Below, one piece after another: positions 1-12,719 of a stretch of 64,000 nt of DNA. Every line of letters starts with the position of its first letter. Position 1 is the stretch's first letter. The position numbers were made by a program, and so were the translations under genes. The notes beneath the pieces were generated by a model. The model searched no databases. It was not told the DNA's origin and was given only the letters and a program-made list of their open reading frames with translations. This stretch comes from Pontederia crassipes. Lineage: Eukaryota; Streptophyta; Magnoliopsida; Commelinales; Pontederiaceae. The stretch spans positions 48,945,353-49,009,352 of the forward strand of contig CM060198.1 of NCBI GenBank assembly GCA_030549335.1, read 5' to 3'.

Positions 1-570
1 GAAATTGTAGGTCAGTTTCGGACCTGCAGATTCACCCTAACCCAGCGAACTTGTCGAATTTCCTCAGGCTGTTCGGCAACTGATATGGTCTTGGAAATTT
101 TTCGGATTGCAGATAATATGAATAAATGATATATATATTTGTTCCAGAATTTTAACACATCATATGACAGTTTGGAAAAATCATTTTCTAAGCAGCTGGT
201 GAGCTGCCTGCTTCAGCTGCTTGAAACCCTATTGGTTGAAATGGAGGTCCAATCATATTATTTGGTTAAAAATTAGTGTTAAACTTTTAATTAATAATAG
301 TTAATCATAATTAAACATGTGTATTATAATATTTACAATTATTATAATTTATTCTTAATAATCTTATATAATTTCTTTATAACACTTATCGATAATTTAA
401 TTTTGATTATGCTTTAATCCAAGGGTTAATTACTACATGCAACCACGACTATATAAGCATCTAAATTTACTTAAAATGCTCATTAAAAGTAAGATTATGT
501 TGAAATGATATTTGTGGAGCACGTCCGTGATAATTCTCCCCTTCTTAAAAAATTTCGTCCTCGAAATTTA
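1..570 (-). mobile_element. Possible edge of a decayed Ty3/Gypsy LTR element
   Basis: Around 530-570 the minus strand carries a palindromic TTTCGAGGACGAAA motif followed by a purine tract (AAGAAGGGGAGAA). This arrangement is typical of the polypurine tract that precedes the 3' LTR in plant chromovirus Gypsy elements. If so, the LTR would run leftwards from about 537 and leave the window. No partner LTR and no clear pol domain were found to the right, so this is at most an old, broken remnant. The motif is seen directly; the family is inferred. Confidence 0.3.
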
Positions 571-3526
571 GATATATGTTGTGAAGGATAAAAATGAATA
601 CTTCCTTCTTATTTGGTCATTCTCACTTCCAACTTTCTCTTTACTTGAATGAATTTTTTTTCCTATAACACAAATACTAAAGGAATTTTCATTTATGAAG
701 TTTATTTTTCTTGACTCTTATAATTTATACTATATTTTTCTTCTCAAGACAAATTCTCTTATATTCGAATAGATTGAGTTTTTCTTTATATGCAGAAGGC
801 TGCTCTTCAATTTATTGATGGTACAATCTTTGATTCTATATGAGCAGAAGGTAGTTGTATGTATTATTCTCTATTGATGTTCTGCTCTCTTTGGTTCTCT
901 GTTGGTGTTCTGCTCTCTTTGATTTTTTTGCTTTAACGCATAGCACACAAAAGTATCATATCTCAAAAGAGAAGAAAAACTGACTATTGCATTAACCTAG
1001 ATGAGTTAGCATCCATTGTATGTGAACATAATAACAAGACCTTGAAGAGCAATGGAGGACTAGATGAAAAAGCAAGGAAGATCTTTATTTCACTTGATGC
1101 TATGATAATGACAAGCAGAATATCTTTTTTCAACAAGTATGTCGAAAAAAATCATCAAGAAGCTTCTGGATGTTTGTTTAGAATATTTTACATGATTTGA
1201 CATTGATCATTCTTATTATTTGAGCTTTGATATCTACAGTTGTTGGACTTCTAACTGAAGATTAGCCCAAGGATACATACGATGGTTTAGGAATCTTACT
1301 TAGAATATTCCTGATCATCATAGTTATAGCATCCAATGACTCATTGCAATTTAGAGACTTTAGATAAGGAAAGGTAAAAAATCTTGATCCAGTTGCCTAG
1401 AGATGGACATAGACAAAAACTTTTGTTGATGATTTGTTGATTGATGAGCTTGTCTACAAAGGATTTGATCAATATCATTGAACATAGAAACATTTAAGAT
1501 ATTGTAAATACACAATATCTTTGATGGTGGAACTTAACAAATAAAATTCAATACATGTCAAAATCTCATATGGTACTATGTATCATGGACATAACTTTCC
1601 TTCTCATTATTGTGATCTCCTTTTATTTTTCTTGATATTTCACAATAATCCTGCATATATCACATTCTTTTGCCTATAACATTTTCCTAATGTGCATATT
1701 TAAAATTCCATAAAAGAATTAATTCTTTGATTTAGTCTTGTTACCATGGTTAATTTTATACAAAGTTCCCACAAAGATAAGTACCAATGTTATGAGTGGA
1801 AAACTAATTGCAAGGAAATTTCCAAATATTGGACAAAGTTTATGGATAACAAGAACAATGGGTAGTACTTCGACAATTATATGAGTCTATCATGACAAGC
1901 AAAAGAAGATGACACATTGGATAAAGGGAACGCCATAATAATCATCAATTATTACGTGCCTATAAGTCAAATACGATCACTATCATTCCTAAGAATGAGT
2001 GTCAGAGTGCGAGCAACAATGAGTTTTGTGAATAAGAATTTTCCTCTCTAATTGATTTACAATGGTGAAATGTCAATTCGGGTTCGCGATCGAGGATCAA
2101 AAAGGCGTCCCCCTCTAATCGCTCATTCGCTATACATTCAACCAACATTTCGTGATTGATGAACACCCAATTAAAGTTCTCGATAGATGACCAAAGGATG
2201 CATCACTCTAATAATCTTTCGAGAAGCTTTCTCACAACTCATTTAAACTTTCAAAATTAATGGACGTACTAAAGCCCGAAATGATAAATCATTTATCACT
2301 CATAAAGGAGTGACAATGATGATTTAATCAGTCACCCTAGATGAGATGTGGTAGATAATGATGAGTAAAAATCAATTTCTTGATATGAAGAATTGCAATC
2401 GATAACAACTAATCAAGAATCGTCAATGATTCAGAATGTATAACGATGAATGTTGTTTGATAACTATAAGTTGAAAGTTGACAATAATTTTGATATCAAT
2501 AATAGCAATTCAAGGTTTCATAGTGATTTTAAAATCACTGGTAATAATTCACATTAGACGATGATAATGTAATGATCATCATATAATTTGAATCACATCA
2601 AATATGTATCAATTTTCAACACTAAACTGATTTGATGATTGGTTCTCCAACTTTTATGCGTAGTTTAATATTATTATTCATTTCTATAAAATGTTTACCA
2701 TTTCTTATTAATATAGACATGTCATAATGTCTTCATAGGATTACGAGCATCTATTCTCTTACTGATTGTCCCTATAGAACCTTCAATATCCCCTATAATC
2801 TTGTTAAGATTTGCTGTTATCAAACCCGTAGAACAAAACTCGTACTCTACCATCCACACATCCAACACAAATAATTTCTTTCCATAATAAGAATAATTCA
2901 TATATATATATATATAAAGTTTCCATGATCACATTCATATTTCCCTTATGTTATTTATAACACATTTGCAAATTAATTTTGACTATTCAAAATAACATAA
3001 CTACACTTTATTTCAATTTTTCCTATCTTCTTATCCACATATTTTATTTGGATCAATCTCAATCTTGTAGAATTAAGCATCAAAGTCAACATTATTTACA
3101 AATTGAGAATAACCATAATCATTTGAGAGAGTCGAACAAATATAGTGTTCAAACCCAAATACTTGATTGTTAAAATTAGAATAACAATGATGTAATACAT
3201 ATCTATTATCTTATTATCATACATATGAGTATTTCAATGTATGTTAAATACAAAACTATGAAGGGTAGTTTGTAAATATCCTCTTCTCACACCTTCATAA
3301 TGTTTAAATGTATTTATTCCAAAATACAATGTCACATTACAAAACTTTTATAACACAATATCTTAGGATGTGACTTTTCTTTTATTTTGCATTCCCTTAC
3401 AATGTAAAATACAAACTAGTTGTTCTTAGGTGATAAGTTCTTGTTTCAATCAACAAGCTTATTCGTACTCAATCATAAAATGATTACCTTCATATTTTCT
3501 TATGAACATGGATCAACGAATATATT
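571..3526. other. AT-rich intergenic DNA
   Basis: No open reading frame longer than about 64 codons and no recognisable domain, RNA gene or terminal repeat was found. Part of it may be decayed Gypsy internal sequence if the element to the left is real. A short TA run lies near 2900-2915. Confidence 0.5.
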
Positions 3527-3618
3527 CTAATAGAGCGGAATGACGTCGTATGATTCATGTAGCCGACCCCACCTAGTGGGATAATGCTTTATTGTTGTTG
3601 TTGTTGTTGTTGTTGTTG
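3527..3618 (+). mobile_element. RTE-clade LINE 3' tail, short 5'-truncated copy
   Basis: The sequence runs from TAATAGAGCGGAATGACG through GACCCCACCTAGTGGGAT to a (TTG)n tail of about nine units. Translated, the start gives the RTE C-terminal string NRAEWRR followed by VADPT and a stop, and the TTG tail is the characteristic plant RTE 3' end. The same tail occurs near 14822 and 26200. No convincing target-site duplication flanks this copy, so it is probably older. Confidence 0.75.
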
Positions 3619-4961
3619 TAATGGAGTATAATTTGCTTAAAATATGATATAATTTTTAGTATGCGTGCAATAATAAAATTTAATTTTGATGAAAAACAAT
3701 ATAAGATTAGATTCATAACATAATATTAAATTATTATAAGATATTAAAATTAATGAAAGTGCAAATATCATGTACAATGTATAAAAATAAAATAGTTAAT
3801 TCAAATTTTCTCAAGGTCCTTTTGTTTTTTATTGAATAAATGAATTTATAATAATATCGTAAGATCCGTAAAATTTTGATACTCGGATCGCATCCTAACA
3901 ACCATGAGAGTATTCTAACCATTATATTTTAGGGAATAAAGTGAAATATGAAACTACCATAATCACACAAAAATAATTAGGCTTTGTAACACTCCCAGCT
4001 AAATATAAACTCATAACCACCTTTGTATTTTGCCGACGTGGGATTATTCAATCAAATTATTTTAATTCTCAATGGGCGATTTGGTTCACACGAATTTAAA
4101 GTGCATATTAAGATAAATGGGATTGTTACAAGCACATGACCACCTCCATGTTTTACCAATGTGGGACTATTCAATCAAATCATCATCATTTCAATCTCAT
4201 AATACCATGCAAATCCACTCTAAAAACTAAGGACAATTAGAGAAATTTTGACTGTGGTAGCTCGTTTGCCATCACATGATTATAATGAAATCATTCACAT
4301 AAATGCAGTGAAAACTATTACTCATTAAAATAGAATAAAAAAATCATCTTTTTGGCAGAAGACTTTAATATAATATTTGAAAACTAATATCATAGAATAT
4401 AAGATAGACTCAATTATTACATCATGACTTTATTCATTAATGTGTCATACGCAACTATGTCATCGTGACTTAAATCGTCATCCATCCTAAATCATCAAAT
4501 ACTTGCACGGATTCAAGGTGCAAGGTTTCTCGGTTAGAATATGTAAAGATTATGTTATGCAATGCATGGCATGATACTACATGACTACTATAAAAAGTTT
4601 CATATAAGAAACTAAACTTACATGTATGTCATGTACTTAACAATATGATCTACATATCAAACATTCATAGCATACATGTATTATCAGTAGCATGAGTTCA
4701 ACATATAATAATGCATCAATCATCATTCAGTCATATCGTCACATTAAGTAATTTGCACTTACCATCATCTTACCTTATTAAATCTTCTCGGGATTGCTTT
4801 ATAACCCATTGGACTTCCATTTTCATGGTTGTTAGTCTTTATAGTAATAGCTTTTGATCTTATAGTAATTAAAGAATTTTGTTGTTGACCTCACAATAGA
4901 CTAACTAGATCTCGAAGCCAAGAGTCCCATTACCCAAAGGTGATTAGAAATATGCATATTA
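3619..4961. other. AT-rich intergenic DNA
   Basis: No coding potential recognised. Two similar segments occur at about 3990-4060 and 4130-4190; both contain a 'gtgggattattcaatcaaat'-like string. They look like an imperfect local duplication of repeat origin, but I cannot assign a family. Confidence 0.4.
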
Positions 4962-5340
4962 TTGCCGCCGGTAAGATACAATTATTTTTTGAAGAAAATA
5001 CTTACACACAAAATGTAGAGCACAATTATTTTCTGAAAGAAATACTTGCACACATGGCACTTGCATAGAATTATTTCCTATATGTTATTTTAAAGCTTAT
5101 TTTTTAAATCATATTTATTAGGTTAGATATATTATTAACTTATTATACGTATCGTTGCCGATAAGATATAATTATTTTAAAAAAAGCACTTACACACAAG
5201 GTGCATGACACAGTTGTTTTCCAAAAGAAATACTTGCACATAGGGTACCTACACAGACTTATTTGCTATATGTTATTTTAAAGCTTATTTTCCTAAATCA
5301 TATTTATTAGATTAGATATATTATTGACTTATTATGACTG
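4962..5340. repeat. Imperfect tandem duplication, about 190 bp, two units
   Basis: Unit 1 starts near 4962 (TTGCCGCCGGTAAGATA) and unit 2 near 5153 (TTGCCGATAAGATATAATT). Both continue through a 'cttacacacaa' block, 'tatgttattttaaagcttatttt' and 'atatttattag.ttagatatattatt'. The copies differ by many substitutions and small indels, so the duplication is old. No coding content. Confidence 0.7.
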
Positions 5341-6780
5341 AATATTATCGAGTTAATAATGTATTCTAATAAAAATTATATAAAATTATTTAGAATTATA
5401 ATGTAATTAGTTACTTTGATTTATTGACACAAAATAGTTAAATTTTAATTTTTAAACATTTATGCAATATTTTTATTATATTTTTTTTCAAAAAATTATT
5501 ATTTTAAAGTAAGTCAACTCGGAAAAATGAGACCAACTAAAAAAAATGGGTGATTTTTTATACTATAGAAAACCATAAAAAATTAAACGTCAAATATTTA
5601 TTGACGAAAAAACATTCGATTCGATGACATTAGGAATTAATTCTTAATGACAAAAAATAATTTTCACTATTATTCCCTCAACTTCCGTTCGATTTCATTT
5701 CAGTCTCCGAACTTTGTTTTGTAATAAATTAATCCAACTTATAAATTTGTAAGAAAAAAAAGTCCCCATAACCTATTTGAAGGTTTATTTGTTGATTAGG
5801 ATGTTGACACGGAAACCAAACTCAAATAAAACATAATATATTTATTACAAAAATATAAAATATTTATTTAATTTTTATAGAAAAAGGAGAGAGAAGAGGG
5901 CTGTCTCTTTTCTTTTTCTGTAAATAAATAAATAAATATTATTTTTTATTAGAGTGAAAAATGTGAGTATATTTATATTAATTTTTTATTATGATGCTAA
6001 TTTTACATACTCTAAAAGAAAAATAAAATATATTTACTAAATACTACATGAAATTCACATTGAGACCGTCCTCCATCATGTCTCCTTTTTTTTTAAAAAA
6101 ATTAAGTAAATAATTATATGTTATTTTAATAAATATACTTTACTTTATTTCAATTCAATTTAAAAATAATTTCAACATATTTTTATCCTCTTTCTCTTTT
6201 TTTTATTTTTAAAATAACTAACTATATATTATTTTTATTAAATATATAATATTTTATTTGAATTCAGTTTACATGAATGTCACATAAATATTTTAGTGAG
6301 CAAATTAATTTGAAAATTTGTCATTATAGGTTAAGGGGATTGTTAAAAATTTATAAGTTGGCAGACTGGTTTATTAAAAAATAAATTTGGAGGATTAAAA
6401 TGAAATATAATGAAAATTGAGAAACTAATAGAAAAAATTACTCTAATGATAATAACCAACTCTTTTCTCTTTTTTTGATTATCACCTCAGTGTTCGAGAA
6501 ATGACGCTGATCGTTCAACTCAGTTAGCACTGTTATGCGCATAAATCATAAATTGAAATCGATTTATTATCGAGTTGAATTATTCTGATGTCCTGATAAG
6601 TGAAGCTAGCTTAAGTGATGAAGAGCTAGTACCTGCTTCACACAATTCCTGTAGGTTAACCACTCCTTTTCTGACCTAAGGAGAAAAATATTGGAATCAG
6701 GACTGAACCCGATTCAGACTGATATGGTTCGTTTTGGTTAACTACTACTCAGACTCAGCATACCGGACCAATTTCTGTCC
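5341..6780. other. AT-rich intergenic DNA
   Basis: Very AT-rich with many homopolymer runs and no ORF or repeat family that I recognise. It ends at a GC-richer block that probably begins the mS37-like gene. Confidence 0.45.
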
Positions 6781-6784
6781 GAGT

Positions 6785-6960
6785 TCGATCCATTTGGTTT
6801 CAACCCTGCGGCTGACGGCTGGAGAAAGCTCTCCGTTCTCCGGCTCCCTTCCTCCGTCCATCTTCCTCCCCCTGTAGTTTCGCCTCCGTTTCTGCTGTCA
6901 TCCTCGTCGCCGTCCTGACTCCTGCTATTTGCATCTTCTCCGACGCGGTGATTCCCCATC
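6785..6960 (+). promoter_or_regulatory. Putative 5'-UTR exon of the twin-CX9C gene
   Basis: This GC- and CT-rich block stands out from AT-rich surroundings and resembles plant 5' leaders (clusters of CTCCG, TCCTCGTCGCCG). It ends near GACGCG followed by GTGATT, a possible splice donor. A possible acceptor lies just before the coding start, at the AG dinucleotides of 8541-8552. This would give a 5'-UTR intron of about 1.6 kb. No TATA box was seen. The assignment is inferred from composition and position only. Confidence 0.35.
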
Positions 6961-8555
6961 TCTGCAGTTAGGGTTTCCCTTTTCTATGTTTGTACTGAGA
7001 CAGTTGCCGTGAATGATTCATTTACAAATGAGATGTTAAATTTTGCAATATTGTTTTAATTTGTGTTATTTTCTAATGAGGGTTTGCGTGGATCTTTTAA
7101 TGTTCTAGTTGGATTCATGCTCGATAGATTCTGCCACGCGAGCCCTCATGCTGAAAACATAATTGAACACCTAAGTTTGGCATTTCGTGAATAGTCAATA
7201 TTTCTTCTATGATTGATTTTTACAACTGTATGCTTTACAATGAGGCCATTATTAAATACAGGGACGGAGCAAAATGTGTTCTTCCCAACCACTGTTGCGG
7301 TGGAAATAAATTTTTGTTACAAACTATATCATTTCTGAACATATACCTTGTATCTAAGTTCCATTGCTTAACAAATTATATCTTCACAATCAATGTCGTT
7401 GTGGAAATAAAGTTCAATAAATTTTAGTTAACATATATGTGTTTATAAGATCAATTATGTTATCCTAAGTATAACATAATTTTACCTCATGAACTTTGCT
7501 CTCTATTTTGCTTTGTTAAAAAAACTATTCACCTTTACCAACCATGGTTGGAGCCATGACGTTGGCTAGGGAATAAACCATTACTGATCTATCTTCCCGG
7601 CTCCGGATCAGTTGGGTGCTAATAGCCTCGAACACCGGAGGCCTCCTGTAGCCCGGGCCGGCATAAAGAAAAAAAACTATTCACCTTTATCCCACATATG
7701 TTATATGTATGTAACTTCACCTTTCTTTCCATGTTGAATGCATCATTGTGAAATATGTCCATCTGATGGGGGGTGGGGGGCTTCCAGTTGAGTTTTAACA
7801 TCTGATGCTAGAAGTGTCTTATCATCTTTATCCTTTCGTTGGATTGAAATTTATTTATCTGTAGTTGATACCAGAGGGGAAAACCAAAGAGTAAAATATG
7901 AACAAAGAGAAGGGAAAAGAAGAAAAAGAGCACTTATCCTAATACTTTTCATGCCACCTCTTGGGGCTATGGGGCAACATCAGAGGTGGAGAGTAATTCT
8001 ACTCTCCTCAATTTGTCAGACTAATTCCACATCGATTAATAATTTCTACTGAGTTATGTTAGTCTTCAGTGGCATTTTAGAGACCAAATGGTCCCTTATT
8101 TTTCTTTGAAATCATGGCTCTTTACTCTTAAACAATCTCTTTGTCATGATTAATTAACCAATTTAGATCTGCTGTTATGAATACCATAATTCCATGACAT
8201 GTACCAACTACGGAGTCGTCGTGCCATTTTTGTCAAAAACTTTTTTGAGTCAATGTAGTACAAATGAGGTAGTAATGTTTATGGTTATTTTCATTGTGAT
8301 GACTGGATTATATGCTAGTTAAGAAACGGTAACAATCTGTTTGATCAAATGCTGCACAAAACATGCTGCTTCTTATTTTCTTTTTAGTATCATGACAGCA
8401 TCCATAGTCACAAGTTCAACTTTTTCAGCTTGTAGCAGTATTTTTCTCACATGGAACACTTCGTGTAGTCTTAATTAGTGTCTTGCATTATTATCTCGGG
8501 AAAAAAAATTATGAATCTGATGAATGTCTATCAATGATTAGGCTGTATTAGGATC
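6961..8555 (+). other. Probable 5'-UTR intron or upstream intergenic DNA
   Basis: AT-rich sequence without coding potential lies between the GC-rich block and the ATG at 8556. It contains one retroposon insertion (7538-7669), described separately. Whether it is an intron depends on the inferred upstream leader exon. Confidence 0.35.
7518..7689 (+). mobile_element. Short retroposon (SINE-like or LINE 3' end) with 20-bp target duplication
   Basis: A GC-rich 132-bp insert (7538-7669) is flanked by perfect 20-bp direct repeats (seven A's then CTATTCACCTTTA) at 7518-7537 and 7670-7689. The insert begins CCAACCATGGTTGG, contains CCCGGGCCGG near its end, and finishes in an A-rich tail (ATAAAGAA plus the A run of the duplication). 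Long target duplications plus an A-rich 3' end are the signature of LINE-mediated retroposition. I could not identify clear A and B boxes in the insert orientation, so the family is unknown. Confidence 0.7.
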
Positions 8556-8879
8556 ATGGGCCGCAAAACAGGGAGTTTGTACATAAATTCCAAGAAATTT
8601 GGTGCTGTTGGGAAGCCCTGCATGAAGGAGATGATTTCCTTCCTTAATTGCTTGGCTCTGAGCAAGAACAATGATGACAAGTGTATGAGACAGAAGGATC
8701 TACTGGCTACTTGTGTGGAATCTCAGGTATGCTTGATATTTGTGCAGTGACATTCCGATATGTTTCTTCTTCGGTTATGTAAAAGTATGTGATCATTCTT
8801 GCAGAGAGGAAAACCCAAGAACGCCGCAAGAACCATCAATTACCATTTGCAACGGCTTGGCAGAGACAAGTTCTTATAA
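8556..8879 (+). CDS. Twin-CX9C (CHCH) protein, mitoribosomal mS37/Mrp10/CHCHD1-like
   Basis: Two exons, 8556-8726 and 8805-8879, are joined across a 78-bp GT-AG intron (donor CAG/GTATGC, acceptor TTGCAG/AGAGG). They encode 81 residues. The protein starts MGRKTGSLYINSKKFG and has two CX9C motifs, beginning at the Cys of CMKEMISFLNC and of CMRQKDLLATC, which define a CHCH coiled-coil/helix fold. A basic C-terminal tail (RGKPKNAARTINYH...) follows and ends DKFL. Twin-CX9C proteins are oxidised by the Mia40 relay in the mitochondrial intermembrane space; the Mrp10/mS37 branch is then built into the small mitoribosomal subunit, and the basic tail and small size fit that branch. Read without splicing, the reading frame would end in the intron after CLIFVQ, so splicing is needed for the conserved tail. 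Another twin-CX9C family member remains possible. Confidence 0.85.
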
Positions 8880-9585
8880 ATGCTGATGGTTTTAAATCTT
8901 TTTGCATGCTCCAATTGCAGCTCCATAGTGTTCATGACTCCTCTGGTACCAATATGCATTCAATTTCAAGAAACATCGAGTTCTCTAGATGTCATATCAT
9001 GATGTCAATTTTTTTTTCACATTAATAAATATACCTTCGTAATTTTGGTGACACGAACTGCCCTCACCAGACCCTTCATCTCATTATATTATTGCAAAGA
9101 CAATGTTAGTTTCACTGGATGATTTATGCATTCTGAATTGAACATAGAGAGATGAAAGTAGAGCTCTTTTAAAGGAAGTCGACATTAAGAATCAAGCTCT
9201 GTCGTAGAGATTTTTCGTTCCCTGAAAAAAATAGAGTTTCTTCAACACTTCAAGTGGCCACCTGCTTTTACAAAACTCTGATGGTACAGAGCTCTTTTAT
9301 GTTCAGCGCACTTGGCAAATCCATATGCTTTGTTTCTTAACAGTTCTTGTTTTTTGGTGCTTGATAAAATCACATACCAAGCTTCTCAAAATGACACTTT
9401 TGGTTATTTTGATACATGAGAGATATTTTTCCATTTTTGAAGAATAATAAAACTTACAAGTCAGACAGTTGCATTTGATACCTCCTGGTATATGTGTTTA
9501 AATTTCTTCAGTATTGCATATAATGGGTTGTCCACTCTTGTTCAAAGATTTTGGTTTAGTAACCGGTAAAATCTTCTCAAGGTCC
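8880..9585 (+). other. 3' flank of the twin-CX9C gene and intergenic DNA
   Basis: It contains the presumed 3' UTR and AT-rich spacer. Nothing else recognised before the foldback element at 9596. Confidence 0.5.
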
Positions 9586-10858
9586 AAAGATTTTTTGAAA
9601 AAATTACATCAAATACCTTCCAACTTCACTTTTTAACACGAATATCTTTTATCTTTTATCCTTTATCTTTTAACGTGTTTCACTCGATGTCCTTTTTACT
9701 TGCGACAGTTGGTTTTTTTGTTTTTCATCGACGTAATATTCACGTGGTCATCTTCTCTCTTTTTCACGCAAATAATTATTCAACATGGCATACTCTAACG
9801 TGACACATAAAATTACACTAAATATTTTTCAATTTTAAGATTTGCTCAGTGATACTTTTTAACATTCACTTTGTAATTTCATCTTTTAATTCGTTTCACT
9901 CGATGTTCTCTTTATCAAGAACGGTCGGTCTCCCGATTTTTCGTCAACGTGGTGTCCACGTGGTCATCTCCTCTCTTCCTCACGCAAATAGGCATGATTC
10001 GACGTGGCACCACATATTAAATCATCTTACTTATCATAAGTTGAATCATTCATCGATAAATTATTTACTTATTTTTCTTTTTGCCGTCGTTCGCGTGAAA
10101 CCTCCTTCACCATTCGCTCTCTTTCGCCCTTCGTTTTCTTTCATCGTTCGCATCCTTCATCGCTCACCGTTCGCGTTCGTCGGGCGTTCGATAAGAGAGC
10201 TTAGGCGAACGTGAACGGACATCGACGCTTGGACGAAGACGGTGTCCGACGAACGCGAAAGGTGAACGATGAAGGAGGCAAATGACAAAAGACAGCGAAC
10301 GACGAAGGAGGTTTCACGCGAATGACAACAAAGGGGAAATAAGGAAATAATTTAACAGTAAGTGGTCAACTTACGATAAGGAAGATGGTTTAATATGTGG
10401 TGCCACGTCGAAGTATGTCACGTCGGATGACTATTTGCGTGGAGGAGAGAGGAGCCACGTGGACGTCACATCGATAAAAAATCAAAAAATCGGCTGTCCC
10501 AGGTAAAGAGAGCATCGGGTGAAACACGTTAAAAGATGAAGGACATTTGTGTTACAAAGTGAAGTTGGAAGGTATCGTTGAACAAACCTTAAAGTTAGAG
10601 GGCATTAGGTGTAGTTTTATGTGATGCCACATCGGAGCATGTCACGTCGGACGGCTATTTGCGTGGAGGAGAAATGAGATGACCACACGGACGTCACGTC
10701 GATGAAAAATCAGAAAATCGACTGTCTCGGGAAAAGAGGGCATCGGGTGAAACACGTTAAAAGATGAAGGGCATTTATGTTACAAAGTGAAGTTAGAGGA
10801 TATCGCTGAGCAAACCTTAAAGTTGGAGGACATTTAGTGTAATTTTTTAAAGATTTTT
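9586..10858. mobile_element. Mutator-like foldback element (non-autonomous), 10-bp target duplications
   Basis: The element spans 9596-10848 and is bounded by identical AAAGATTTTT copies at 9586-9595 and 10849-10858. Target duplications of 9-10 bp are typical of Mutator-like elements. The two halves are inverted copies of each other across a short GC-rich centre near 10200-10240. Each arm holds two related units: left units at about 9598-9830 and 9831-10015, right units at about 10380-10615 and 10616-10848, arranged A-B then inverted B-A. Shared strings include TTTCACTCGATG, CACGTGG and CACGCAAATA. No transposase is present; the 121-codon ORF at 9849 is a by-product of repeat sequence. The arms have diverged, so it is not very recent. 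Confidence 0.75.
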
Positions 10859-12480
10859 AATATAAATATTGTAGAACTGCAATAAAAAATATAGTTGAAT
10901 TTAATAAGTTATAATAATACAATGATTATTGCATTAGGATATTTATATTTATGAGTAAAAATTTGACATGCTTTGCATATTATGTCAAATTACAGTAAAT
11001 TGAAAGACTAGATTCTACTTTTATAGGGCGTTTGGCACATACAAAAAGGAGAATTTAAATTATTGAATAAAATTTTGATTAACATGTTTAATAAATATCT
11101 TTTAAAGTAAAATTAAGGAATATAATTTTATAAACTACTCAGTAGTTTAGATATTTGACATGTGCTCTCGTTCTTTTCAATAATAGTTATTTAATTTCTA
11201 AACATTATATGATTTTATGTTAATATTTTACATATTTATTACTTAACAATACAAATAATATTTTATTCCAAAAAGATCGATCTTTTTTATAGTAAAATAT
11301 TATCTTAAAAAATATTACTATGCAAAACAATATCATAAATTCATTATTATGAGTATTTGTCGCATATAAAAATAAGTGAAAGTTATATCTTTATATTCAT
11401 TTTTATTACGTTATGATTATATATAAGTGCAATCCTTATATTTATCGAGATTACTTTTAAGTTTACATTTAAAAACTTATTTGCTCCTTCGCTCTTCCGG
11501 AACCGATAGAGAAATTGGTGCTTTTTCTACTTTTTTTTTTGACCTTTTTCTATTTTTTTTTTGACCTTAGTGATTGGAGGGTTTCAGAAAAGGCTTATGT
11601 GGGGTACCTTTCGGGTGTGGAATAGTTTACATTTAAAAACTTATTTGCTCTTTCTTAATATTTAATTGTTATTATCTAATTAGACCACCGTTCTATAGTC
11701 AAATCGGTATTCTTTAATCACGATATTAAATTTGTCAAACAAAGTTTAAACTTGTAAAAATATCTTTTTCCAAAAAAGAAAAAATATAAAGCACTTATTT
11801 TACTAATTTATAAGCAAAAAAAAAATAAACAAGAATCCTGTCACATATAGTTTTCATTTAGTTAAATAGTTAACTTATTATCATAACTCTCAACTTTTCA
11901 AATATTTTTATAAATAAAAATATGTTTTCCTTTTGGATATTGTGTCCTTTGGTTATAAAGGTAACGTATCAATCATTTTAGTAAACAATACATAATTTAT
12001 TATTATCAGATCATTTATCCAAACATATGACTATTCATAGTTTAAAATCATCTCCAACATTTAAATTATTTACTAGTACTATAAATTATTTTCTTATTAC
12101 AGGATAAGACAAATCAACTTACTTGTTTCACTAAGTAGCTTATAAATAATTTTGAAACATTTCAGTTACCAAGATAATAATTAAGCAAGATGATTTATTT
12201 TTCTAGAGAAATAAGTTATTTAGTTCAATAGTAAATAATTAATATTATTAATTTCAATAATTTTATCCAAATATATAATTACTTATTTTGAAACTTTATT
12301 TATCGACATTTAAAATTTATCAATTATTCTTTTATTAATAAAATCAAAGAAAAAAATTGAAGGTGTCTCGTATCTTCACACTCATTGAATTATAAATATA
12401 TGAATGATATTTAATTATTTATTTAACAATTTTAATTTAATTTATATATTTTTTGATATGATGGATAATAAAATAGGAGA
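10859..12480. other. AT-rich intergenic DNA
   Basis: No coding potential recognised. It contains the bordered 137-bp insert at 11487-11623 described separately. Confidence 0.5.
11460..11650. repeat. 137-bp insert between 27-bp direct repeats
   Basis: A 27-bp string (AGTTTACATTTAAAAACTTA then TTTGCTC) occurs perfectly at 11460-11486 and 11624-11650. Between them lies GC-richer sequence with two internal T-runs each followed by GACCTT. The repeat length suits a LINE-type target duplication, but no tail or known family is visible next to the right repeat. Filler insertion during break repair is an alternative. Confidence 0.6.
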
Positions 12481-12719
12481 CACAATATTATCTATTTAAG
12501 GGTTTAATGGCTATACTACCCATTGAGTGGTGCTCTCTATCTCACCCACCATCGGATCGTCCATGGAGGACAGATGTAAAATAAGTGCCATTCAGGCAAG
12601 TGGAAGCAATCTACAAGACTACAAGCACAGTTCAGACTTTCAAGCAGTTTACAATTTCATGCCCTAGCCAATCTAGTCATTCACCTGCTCCGCTAATCAA
12701 AGTAACCACTGCCGCCGCT

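Noticed and set aside
6738-6959. 73-residue ORF on - rich in Gly/Asp
   Set aside because: It is antisense to the CT-rich presumed leader of the twin-CX9C gene and has no domain.
9849-10214. 121-residue ORF on +
   Set aside because: It lies inside the inverted arms of the foldback element and has no recognisable domain.
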